DNA from: JACQFK01 sp041482015 | Lineage (GTDB): Bacteria; Planctomycetota; MHYJ01; JACPRB01 | Length of the DNA: 10,179 nt | Assembly (NCBI GenBank): GCA_041482015.1 | Contig: JBGPCZ010000192.1 | Span: 1-10,179 of the forward strand | Direction: 5' to 3' | Shown: positions 1 to 4,743 of the stretch, piece by piece | How positions within the stretch are numbered: the first letter of the stretch is position 1 | Layout of the letters: each line of letters starts with the position of its first letter | The notes under the pieces: generated by a model | Seen by the model: only the letters and a program-made list of their open reading frames with translations | Databases searched by the model: none | What the model was told of the DNA's origin: nothing | Position numbers and translations under genes: made by a program

Positions 1-441
1 CCCCGAGAGCTCGCCCGGCCGGTGGCCGCTCCGCGGGCCGAGGCCCACGCGCTCCAGGAGCTCCGCCGAGCGCCGCTTCCGCTCCGCTTTCGGTACGCCC
101 GCGAGCGTCATCGGCAGCTCCACGTTCTGCGCCGCGGTCAGCGCCGGGACGAGGTTGAAGAACTGGAAGATGAACCCGACGTCGAGCCTCCGGTAGAGCG
201 CGAGGTCGTCGTCGGTCAGATCGGCGAGCCGTTTGCCGCGGACGTAGACATCCCCGCCCGTCGGGCGGTCCAGTCCGCCGAGCAGGTTGAGGAGCGTCGA
301 CTTGCCGCTGCCCGAGCGCCCGACGATCGCCACGCTCTCCCCCTCCTCGAGCGCGAGGGTCACCCCGTCGAGGGCGGTGACGACGGATTCGCCCATGACG
401 TACCGGCGGGTGAGCCGTTCGGCCCGGGCAATCTCGGTCAT
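1..441 (-). CDS. ABC transporter ATP-binding protein, LolD/MacB-like (partial, C-terminus off window)
   Basis: This is the nucleotide-binding subunit of an ABC transporter; 147 residues are visible. The Walker A motif GRSGSGKST is at residues 41-49, and a Q-loop glutamine (Q93) lies in a GFIFQFFNLVP segment. The coding stretch stops at the left edge on LSG (145-147), the start of the LSGGQ signature, so the signature remainder, Walker B and H-loop are not seen. The Q-loop wording with the following LTAAQNVELP is typical of the LolD/MacB/FtsE-like group that drives lipoprotein release or export with a FtsX-like permease. The exact substrate cannot be told. The start was taken at the ATG at 439-441; an in-frame ATG at 451-453 is also possible. 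A TAGGAT hexamer (452-457 on this strand) lies 10 nt before the chosen ATG and overlaps the alternative one, which favours 441. The gene diverges from the lipoprotein gene at 519. Confidence 0.9.
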   Translation of the reverse strand, partial: MTEIARAERLTRRYVMGESVVTALDGVTLALEEGESVAIVGRSGSGKSTLLNLLGGLDRPTGGDVYVRGKRLADLTDDDLALYRRLDVGFIFQFFNLVPALTAAQNVELPMTLAGVPKAERKRRSAELLERVGLGPRSGHRPGELSG

Positions 442-482
442 GGAGCGGACCATCCTACACCACGCTGCGCCATTTCAGGCGG

Positions 483-511
483 TTGACTTCGATCTCGCGG
501 GAGGGCATAGT
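483..511 (+). promoter_or_regulatory. Predicted sigma70-type promoter for the lipoprotein gene
   Basis: TTGACT (483-488, 5/6 to the -35 consensus) and CATAGT (506-511, 4/6 to the -10 consensus) are separated by exactly 17 bp. The -10 ends 7 nt before the ATG at 519, so transcription would begin at or just before the start codon. The assignment is by pattern only; no start site is known. Confidence 0.5.
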
Positions 512-518
512 GGAGCGC

Positions 519-932
519 ATGAAGAAGAACACGATGTTGGCGCTCGCCCTGGCGCTCCTGTCCGGCTGCTTCTACGAGACCTACGACCGGCGCGCGATGA
601 GCCCGCCCATCCCGCCCCCGGTGACCCGCGACGAGATGGAGCGATTGTCCGCGGCGGGCGTCTCCGAGGCGACGATGCTCGAGCTCGTGGACCAGCGCGG
701 CGCGCGACCCCTCTCGGCCGACGACATCGTGGCGATCAAGAAGGCGGGCGGCTCCGACGCGGTGATCGCGAAAATGCAGGCCACGGTGCGCAAGGAGCCC
801 GAGATCGTCTACGTCGAACAGCCGGTCATCTACCGGAGCTACTACTACGGCCCCTACTGGTATCCCTCGTGGGGGTTCGGCTACTCTTACTGGGGACGCC
901 GCAATTTCTCGGGCGTCCGCGTCGGGTGGTGA
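519..932 (+). CDS. Small lipoprotein with two short helical repeats and an aromatic-rich tail
   Basis: The product is a 137-residue secreted lipoprotein. The N-terminus has two lysines, a hydrophobic core and LLSGC, so signal peptidase II would cut before Cys17. A proline-rich linker (29-34) follows. Two related segments come next: residues 37-57 (EMERLSAAGVSEA-type) and 66-86 (DDIVAIKKAGGSDA-type). These match a helical pattern I recognise from many bacterial envelope proteins of unknown role. Residues 98-137 are packed with Tyr and Trp (YRSYYYGPYWYPSW and onward), suggesting a surface-exposed or sticky tail. The ATG at 519 was chosen over an in-frame TTG at 483 because the signal peptide starts there. 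A GGAG at 512-515 is rather close. Membrane anchoring is confident; function is unknown. Confidence 0.85.
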   Translation: MKKNTMLALALALLSGCFYETYDRRAMSPPIPPPVTRDEMERLSAAGVSEATMLELVDQRGARPLSADDIVAIKKAGGSDAVIAKMQATVRKEPEIVYVEQPVIYRSYYYGPYWYPSWGFGYSYWGRRNFSGVRVGW

Positions 933-949
933 CCGGTTCAACCTTCTTC

Positions 950-979
950 TTGACACCCGCTTGCCCCGGCGGGTAGAGA
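950..979 (+). promoter_or_regulatory. Predicted promoter with a dyad in its spacer, upstream of the NIL-domain gene
   Basis: A perfect -35 hexamer TTGACA (950-955) stands 18 bp before TAGAGA (974-979, 3/6 to the -10 consensus), with the ATG at 991. The spacer is filled by a dyad, ACCCGC (955-960) and GCGGGT (969-974), with an 8-nt gap. The dyad could be an operator, or a weak stem ending the preceding lipoprotein transcript. There is no T-run after it. Confidence 0.4.
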
Positions 980-990
980 TTACTTTCACC

Positions 991-1233
991 ATGGCCGCGA
1001 AAGACGCCCGGAAGTCGGTCCGCTACAAGATGACGTTCCCCGCGAAGATCGTGGGCGAGCCCATCATGACCAAGCTCTCCAACGACTTCGGCGTGAGCTA
1101 CAACATGATGCGCGGCCGGATCACCGACAAGGGCGCGTGGCTCGAGGTCGAGCTCCTGGGCTCCTCCAAGAACATCGAGCGCGCCCTCAAGTTCCTCGGC
1201 GAGCGCGGCGTCGCTGTACAGGCCCTCGCCTAA
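991..1233 (+). CDS. NIL-domain protein
   Basis: The 80-residue protein consists almost entirely of a NIL domain, the ferredoxin-like fold otherwise found at the C-terminus of MetN-type ABC ATPases and in small ferredoxin-linked proteins. Visible marks are the first strand with FPAKIVGEPIMTKLSNDFGV (17-36), the middle NMMRGRITDKGAWLEVELLG (38-57) and the final helix-strand NIERALKFLGERGVAVQAL (61-79). No cysteine, Walker or transmembrane segment is present, so it is a stand-alone regulatory or ligand-binding domain, probably cytosolic. No methionine-transport gene is beside it. The ATG at 991 was preferred to an in-frame TTG at 961, which adds residues outside the domain. The TAA stop (1231-1233) is also the first three bases of the left repeat of the cassette that follows. 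Confidence 0.8.
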   Translation: MAAKDARKSVRYKMTFPAKIVGEPIMTKLSNDFGVSYNMMRGRITDKGAWLEVELLGSSKNIERALKFLGERGVAVQALA

Positions 1234-1266
1234 GAAAACCACAGAGGCACCGAGGCACAGAGGAAG
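1231..1266 (+). repeat. Octamer repeat, left copy of cassette 1
   Basis: TAAGAAAAC (1231-1239) is followed by three tandem octamers: CACAGAGG (1240-1247), CACCGAGG (1248-1255) and CACAGAGG (1256-1263). Two more copies in the window share the leader and the CACRGAGR period (1907-1939 and 8505-8537, both minus). The TAA is the stop codon of the NIL-domain gene. A repeat arranged like an iteron could be a binding site for a recombinase or other protein; that is inference. Confidence 0.85.
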
Positions 1267-1377
1267 TCCTCGCTGTCACCCCACCTGCATGAATCAAGCT
1301 GATCCGCTCCTTGGCGACGTCATGAAGAGGTTCCGTCAAGAGGTGGGTGGAAATAACCGTCGTTCCTTTCGATTTGC

Positions 1378-1869
1378 TCATTTGTTCGAGTACAAACACC
1401 AGTAGTAATCCGGCCCTTCCGAAGGGGATTCTTCACGACCCTCGTGAGGAATCAGATCCATGATCATATCTGGGGTCACTCCGTCTGGAAGGCTGGGAAA
1501 GTCCACTGCATTCCCGGATATCTGGGGCAGGCATCTCTTGTCTTTCAAAATCAACGTGAAAACGCAGCCACCCATGCCTGACTCGCCCGCCCTGTACATC
1601 TTGTTTGCCAGATGAGCGGGTAACCGCACCGGACTATTCTCGATGGATGCTACGTCTTCGATCAAAACATACTTCTTCGCCTCATCCTCGTTGGGCCAAA
1701 CACCCCAGCTTCGGATGTAAGATTCGCACTCCGCCACATACACCCGATCCAAGACCCGGCCATCGGTGAGCGTGGCTCGACAAGGACGGTATTGCATCAT
1801 GTCATCCGTGGACGGAGGCACCCGCCCGAGCTGCTCGAGGAGTTTGGACGAGATCGACTTTGGTTTCAA
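1378..1869 (-). CDS. Low-GC cargo gene, protein of unknown function
   Basis: A 163-residue soluble protein with no signal peptide or membrane segment. The core has a strand-rich segment, CRATLTDGRVLDRVYVAE (30-47), then YIRSWGVWPNED (51-62), VLIEDVASIENSPVRLPAHLANKMYRAGESGMGGCVFTL in pieces between 68 and 106, and SGNAVDF (118-124). It reminds me of uncharacterised proteins seen in environmental genomes; I cannot name the family. It is the only gene between the inverted octamer repeats, has much lower GC than its neighbours and uses many A/T-ending codons, so recent transfer is likely. The chosen start is TTG (1867-1869), with AGGAAT about 9 nt upstream; the double ATG at codons 24-25 (1795-1800) is an alternative. 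The product may be a small cassette-borne protein of defensive or immunity type, but nothing in the sequence proves that. Confidence 0.7.
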   Translation of the reverse strand: MKPKSISSKLLEQLGRVPPSTDDMMQYRPCRATLTDGRVLDRVYVAECESYIRSWGVWPNEDEAKKYVLIEDVASIENSPVRLPAHLANKMYRAGESGMGGCVFTLILKDKRCLPQISGNAVDFPSLPDGVTPDMIMDLIPHEGREESPSEGPDYYWCLYSNK

Positions 1870-1906
1870 ATTGCGTGAATTCCTGCCGTGGCCCTTCTAT
1901 ATGTCA

Positions 1907-1939
1907 TCTCCGTGTCTCCGTGCCTCTGTGGTTTTCTTA
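1907..1939 (-). repeat. Octamer repeat, right copy of cassette 1 (inverted)
   Basis: On the minus strand TAAGAAAAC (1939-1931) precedes CACAGAGG (1930-1923), CACGGAGA (1922-1915) and CACGGAGA (1914-1907). The first 20 bases are identical to the left copy at 1231. The TAA is the stop codon of truB. Confidence 0.85.
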
Positions 1940-2731
1940 CGTCAGGATCACCTTGCGCGGCTTCATCACCTTCCCCTCGCGTTCGCCGATGCCGATGAAG
2001 CGCGGGCCGCAGTAGACCCGGACGAGCGGGGCCGTTTCGCGCTCCACCCGCCGTCCGTTCTCGAACGCGTGCGACTCCTCCGTCGAGAGCCGCACCTCGG
2101 GCAGGTGCATCACCGCCGTGTCCATCGGGAGGAGTTCGTCCCCCGCGTCCTCGATGCGGAACGGGCCGCACGCCAGCCGCCGGAGCTCCGCGACGTGGCC
2201 CCCCAGGTCGCGCGCCAGCGACCGGACGTAGAGGCCCTTCGAGCCCCTCACGCGGAACCGCGCCCGCGGCGGCTCATAGGAGAGGAGCGCGAGTTCGTCG
2301 ACGCGCACGCGGCGCTCCGGCGCCTCGACCTCCTTGCCCTTCCGCGCGTACTCGTAGAGCTTCCGGCCGGCCACCTTCACCGCCGAGTAGCGCGGCGGCT
2401 TCTGCACGATTTCCCCCACCAGCTTCGCCGCCGCCGCCTCGAGCGCCGCGCGGTCCGGCACCGGCCGCTCTCCGACCCGCGCCCCGTCCGCGTCGTCCGT
2501 CTCGGTCAGGATCCCCAGCTCGATCTCTGTCTCGTACGTCTTGCCGTACTCCGTCATGAACTCGAGGAGTTTCAACGCCTTCCCGAGGCCGAGGACGAGG
2601 AGGCCCGTCGCCAGCGGGTCGAGCGTCCCCGCGTGGCCGACGTGGCGGTCCCCCCGCTCGCGGCGGACGAGGTCCACCACGTCGTGGGAGGTCTTTCCCT
2701 TCGGCTTGTCGACCAGTAGAATCCCGTCCAT
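1937..2731 (-). CDS. truB: tRNA pseudouridine(55) synthase TruB
   Basis: TruB converts U55 in the T-loop of tRNAs to pseudouridine. The 264-residue protein has the expected family order: ILLVDKPKGKTSHDVV (4-19), then GHAGTLDPLATG (32-43) with catalytic Asp38, EYGKTYE (61-67), QKPPRYSAVKVAGRKLYE (110-127) and GSKGLYVRSLARDLG (163-177). A short C-terminal PUA-like segment runs to residue 264, so the length is slightly below the roughly 300 of E. coli. The ATG (2729-2731) places the conserved DKP motif at the usual distance; an in-frame ATG 12 nt upstream (2741-2743) would add four residues. It is divergent from rsmI with start codons sharing CATG. The TAA stop lies in the right octamer repeat. 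Codons 4-5, ATT CTA, are unusually AT-rich for this gene and make the -10 of rsmI on the other strand. Confidence 0.97.
   Translation of the reverse strand: MDGILLVDKPKGKTSHDVVDLVRRERGDRHVGHAGTLDPLATGLLVLGLGKALKLLEFMTEYGKTYETEIELGILTETDDADGARVGERPVPDRAALEAAAAKLVGEIVQKPPRYSAVKVAGRKLYEYARKGKEVEAPERRVRVDELALLSYEPPRARFRVRGSKGLYVRSLARDLGGHVAELRRLACGPFRIEDAGDELLPMDTAVMHLPEVRLSTEESHAFENGRRVERETAPLVRVYCGPRFIGIGEREGKVMKPRKVILT
2694..2722 (+). promoter_or_regulatory. Predicted rsmI promoter inside the 5' end of truB
   Basis: TAGAAT (2717-2722, 5/6 to the -10 consensus) lies 7 nt before the rsmI ATG, with a weak TTTCCC -35 (2694-2699) at 17 bp. It is embedded in truB codons 4-5 (ATT CTA), which are uncommon choices in so GC-rich a gene, as if the promoter constrained them. 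No Shine-Dalgarno sequence is visible before the rsmI ATG. Confidence 0.45.
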
Positions 2732-3422
2732 GCTCCACGTCATCGCGACGCCCATCGGCAACCTCGAGGACCTGACGGCGCGCGCGCTCCGCATTCTAAG
2801 GGAAGTCGACGCGATTGTCAGCGAGGACACGCGCACGACGATGAAGCTCCTCTCCCACCACGAGATCCGGAAGCCGCTCATCGCGTACTTCCAGCACAGC
2901 CCGCCCCGGCGGCTCGGGGAGATCCTGGAGCGGCTGAAGCGCGGAGAGTCGATCGCCCTCGTCAGCGAGGCGGGCACTCCCGGCGTGAGCGACCCGGGCG
3001 CGCGCCTCGTCGACGCCGCGCTCGAGGCCGGCATCCGGGTCCTCCCCGTCCCCGGGCCCTCCGCGATCGCCGCCGCCGCGAGCGTCTGCGGGTTCGACGT
3101 CGACGCGTTTCACTTCGCGGGGTTCCTCCCGCGCAAGCCCGGCAAGCGCCGGAAGGCGCTCGGGGCCCTCGCCGCCCTCGACGTCACGCTCCTCTTCTAC
3201 GAGTCGCCCCACCGGGTGGCGGAGACGCTGGACGACATGCTCGTCGCGCTCGGCGACCGGCGGATGACAGTCTGCCGCGAGCTGACGAAGGTCCACGAGG
3301 AGGTCTGGCGGACCACGATCGCGAAGGCGGCGGAGCGCTACCGGACGGAGGAGCCGCGCGGCGAGTTCACGCTCGCCATCGAAGGCCCTACCCGCCCAGC
3401 TCGAACCCCACAAGATACGTGA
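2730..3422 (+). CDS. rsmI: 16S rRNA (cytidine(1402)-2'-O)-methyltransferase RsmI
   Basis: RsmI uses S-adenosylmethionine to 2'-O-methylate C1402 of 16S rRNA at the decoding site. The 230-residue protein shows the tetrapyrrole-methylase fold marks: ATPIGNLEDLT (6-16), SEDTR (31-35), SEAGTPGVSDPG (79-90), PGPSA (108-112), YESPHR (158-163), RELTKVHEE (183-191) and RGEFTL (210-215). The chain stops shortly after the core, so the C-terminal helical domain of the E. coli protein (about 286 residues) is missing; this is a natural short form or a decayed tail. The ATG is fixed by the MLHVIATPIGNL start. The start codon overlaps that of truB on the other strand, and the last 35 nt overlap the 3' end of the barrel-protein gene. 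Confidence 0.96.
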   Translation: MLHVIATPIGNLEDLTARALRILREVDAIVSEDTRTTMKLLSHHEIRKPLIAYFQHSPPRRLGEILERLKRGESIALVSEAGTPGVSDPGARLVDAALEAGIRVLPVPGPSAIAAAASVCGFDVDAFHFAGFLPRKPGKRRKALGALAALDVTLLFYESPHRVAETLDDMLVALGDRRMTVCRELTKVHEEVWRTTIAKAAERYRTEEPRGEFTLAIEGPTRPARTPQDT

Positions 3423-4044
3423 GGTTCAGCGACCAGGCGGAGGACGCCCGGTGGAAGTCGGTGTCGACGAGATCGAGGCTGATCCCCGCCTTGAAGCGCA
3501 GGACCTCCCAGAGGCGCGCCGTGAGGGCCGCCTCGATCGCGAACATGGGGCCCACGGCATTTCCGACGTTCGCCGTGCCCGAGTCGAACCGCACGAAGCC
3601 CGCGGAGACGTTGCCCGTCGCCGCAAACTCGGCGGCGAGCGGGACCCGGACGCCGACGCCCGCCAGGAGCGCGCGCTCCAGCACGTTCTCGTCCGGGGCG
3701 ACCTCGGAGTTCCCGCCCTCGGCGTACCGGAAGGCGAGGTTGACGTTGATGTTCGGCGCGATCTCCACGCCCCAGCGGACATAGCCCCCGACGTGGGAGT
3801 CCAGGCGGAGCTTCGCGCCCCAGTCCGTGTAGATCACGCCCGCCTCGAGCTCGCTGTGCTCGTAGACGTAGGCCATCACGGGCCGCTCGCCGGCCTCGGG
3901 CCGCAGCCGCTCCTCCTGCGCCAGGGGCTGGCGCTCCTGGAAGCACGGACCTTCCAGCGACATCCGCTCCGGCAGCGGCGCGTCGTCGGCCAACGCGGCC
4001 CAAGGGAGCGCGAAGAACGGGAGCGCGAGGACGAGGACTTTCAT
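3388..4044 (-). CDS. Outer-membrane beta-barrel-type protein with signal peptide
   Basis: A 218-residue exported protein. The signal peptide is MKVLVLALPFFALPWAALA, with a likely signal peptidase I cut after ALA (residue 19, before DD). The mature part has alternating hydrophobic/polar strands ending in aromatic or small residues: ELEAGVIYTDWGAKLRLD (65-82), INVNLAFRYAEGG (98-110), LLAGVGVRVPL (126-136), FKAGISLDLVDTDFH and, at the C-terminus, WSLNLTYLVGFELGG. Such strands fit an 8- to 10-stranded barrel with a strand at the C-terminal end. I recognise no specific family. A good Shine-Dalgarno-like GAAAGGG sits 8 nt before the ATG. It follows bioD by 54 nt, and the 3' end overlaps rsmI by 35 nt, convergent. 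Function is unknown. Confidence 0.8.
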   Translation of the reverse strand: MKVLVLALPFFALPWAALADDAPLPERMSLEGPCFQERQPLAQEERLRPEAGERPVMAYVYEHSELEAGVIYTDWGAKLRLDSHVGGYVRWGVEIAPNINVNLAFRYAEGGNSEVAPDENVLERALLAGVGVRVPLAAEFAATGNVSAGFVRFDSGTANVGNAVGPMFAIEAALTARLWEVLRFKAGISLDLVDTDFHRASSAWSLNLTYLVGFELGG

Positions 4045-4053
4045 CGGACAGAC

Positions 4054-4090
4054 CCTTTCACGTCTCTTCTGAATACATCGGCGTGAAAGG
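4054..4090 (-). promoter_or_regulatory. Perfect 9-bp inverted repeat covering the ribosome binding site of the barrel gene
   Basis: CCTTTCACG (4054-4062) and CGTGAAAGG (4082-4090) are exact reverse complements with 19 nt between. In the minus-strand transcript the 3' arm (4062-4054) contains the AAAGG of the Shine-Dalgarno sequence for the gene starting at 4044, so a stem could hide it. It could instead be an operator or a processing hairpin after bioD. There is no T-run to make it a classical terminator. Confidence 0.5.
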
Positions 4091-4098
4091 CCGGCGGG

Positions 4099-4743
4099 CT
4101 ACAGTCGATCCGCGATCCGGTCGAAGACGCGGTCCGCGCGTCCAAAGGGGACCTCCCCCAGCACGGGGACGCCGCACTCGATCTCGAGCGCCTCCCGATT
4201 CGTTCGTTCCGCGGGCCCGATCCTGAACTTCTCGTGATGATTGATGACAAGCCCGAGCACCTTGAGGCCAAAGCTCCGTGCGGCGAGGACGGTGAGCGCC
4301 GTGTGATTGATCGTCCCGAGCGTCGGCCGCGTAACGATCACCAGGGGCAGCCCGAGGCGCTTCGCCATCTTCGCGACCGGGTAGCGGTCGAGGATGGGGA
4401 CGAGGAGTCCGCCCACGCCCTCCACCACCATGCATTCATGGCGGGACGACAGCGTCCTGAACGCGCGCCACACCCGGCGCAGATCGATCCGCGCTCTCGA
4501 GATACGGGCCGCGACGCTGGGCGCCAGCGGCAGCCTGAGATGAACCGGGTTGATGAGCCCGGGGGAATCATCGACACCCGCGGCCCTTTTCAGAATTGCG
4601 GCATCGTCGGAGGGGCCGCTCGCGACGGGTTTCATGACGCCCGCATCGACACCGCGCCGTCGGAGCGCCCGGGCTATCCCCGCCGCGACGTGGGTCTTGC
4701 CCACGCCCGTATCGGTTCCTGTGACGAAGATGGATCGAGTCAC
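4099..4743 (-). CDS. bioD: ATP-dependent dethiobiotin synthetase BioD
   Basis: BioD closes the ureido ring of dethiobiotin from 7,8-diaminopelargonic acid, CO2 and ATP, the penultimate step of biotin synthesis, in the cytosol. The 214-residue protein carries the P-loop GTDTGVGKT (9-17), KPVASGP (38-44) with the substrate lysine, an acidic DD at 46-47, the LPLAPSVAA segment (71-79) and VVEGVGGLLVP (106-116). The family is usually near 220-230 residues, so it is complete. The start is GTG at 4741-4743, overlapping the topA stop as GTGA, which suggests translational coupling. No other biotin gene is in the window, so bioD stands alone in a topA operon. Confidence 0.96.
   Translation of the reverse strand: MTRSIFVTGTDTGVGKTHVAAGIARALRRRGVDAGVMKPVASGPSDDAAILKRAAGVDDSPGLINPVHLRLPLAPSVAARISRARIDLRRVWRAFRTLSSRHECMVVEGVGGLLVPILDRYPVAKMAKRLGLPLVIVTRPTLGTINHTALTVLAARSFGLKVLGLVINHHEKFRIGPAERTNREALEIECGVPVLGEVPFGRADRVFDRIADRL

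Larger units (their letters stand above)
1231..1939. mobile_element. Putative single-gene cassette flanked by inverted octamer repeats
   Basis: A 709-bp block bounded by inverted repeats that share 20 identical end bases, starting TAAGAAAACCACAGAG. It contains one gene of about 52% GC (four sampled lines: 125 of 240 bases) within a chromosome far richer in GC. No transposase or recombinase is encoded. The ends can be read as TA + AGAAAACC on both sides, compatible with a TA target duplication, but the symmetry of the repeat makes this uninformative by itself. Both outermost TAA triplets are stop codons of the flanking convergent genes. Mobility is inferred from structure and composition. Confidence 0.5.

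Noticed and set aside
438..992. 184-codon minus-strand frame over the lipoprotein gene
   Set aside because: Antisense to a gene with a clear lipobox; composition typical of a shadow.
1240..1263. Octamer array as a CRISPR fragment
   Set aside because: Units are 8 nt without spacers, and no cas gene is present.
1280..1347. Inverted pair CCCACCT / AGGTGGG as a terminator of the cassette
   Set aside because: The 54-nt loop and lack of a T-run make a terminator unlikely; a 7-bp match at this distance can be chance.
1187..1399. 70-codon minus-strand frame between the NIL gene and the cargo gene
   Set aside because: It runs over the NIL gene 3' end, the octamer repeat and the cargo gene 3' end. 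No start signal or family pattern supports it.
1766..2719. 317-codon open frame on the plus strand
   Set aside because: Mostly antisense to truB, and it runs through the repeat and the start of the cargo gene; composition is that of a shadow.
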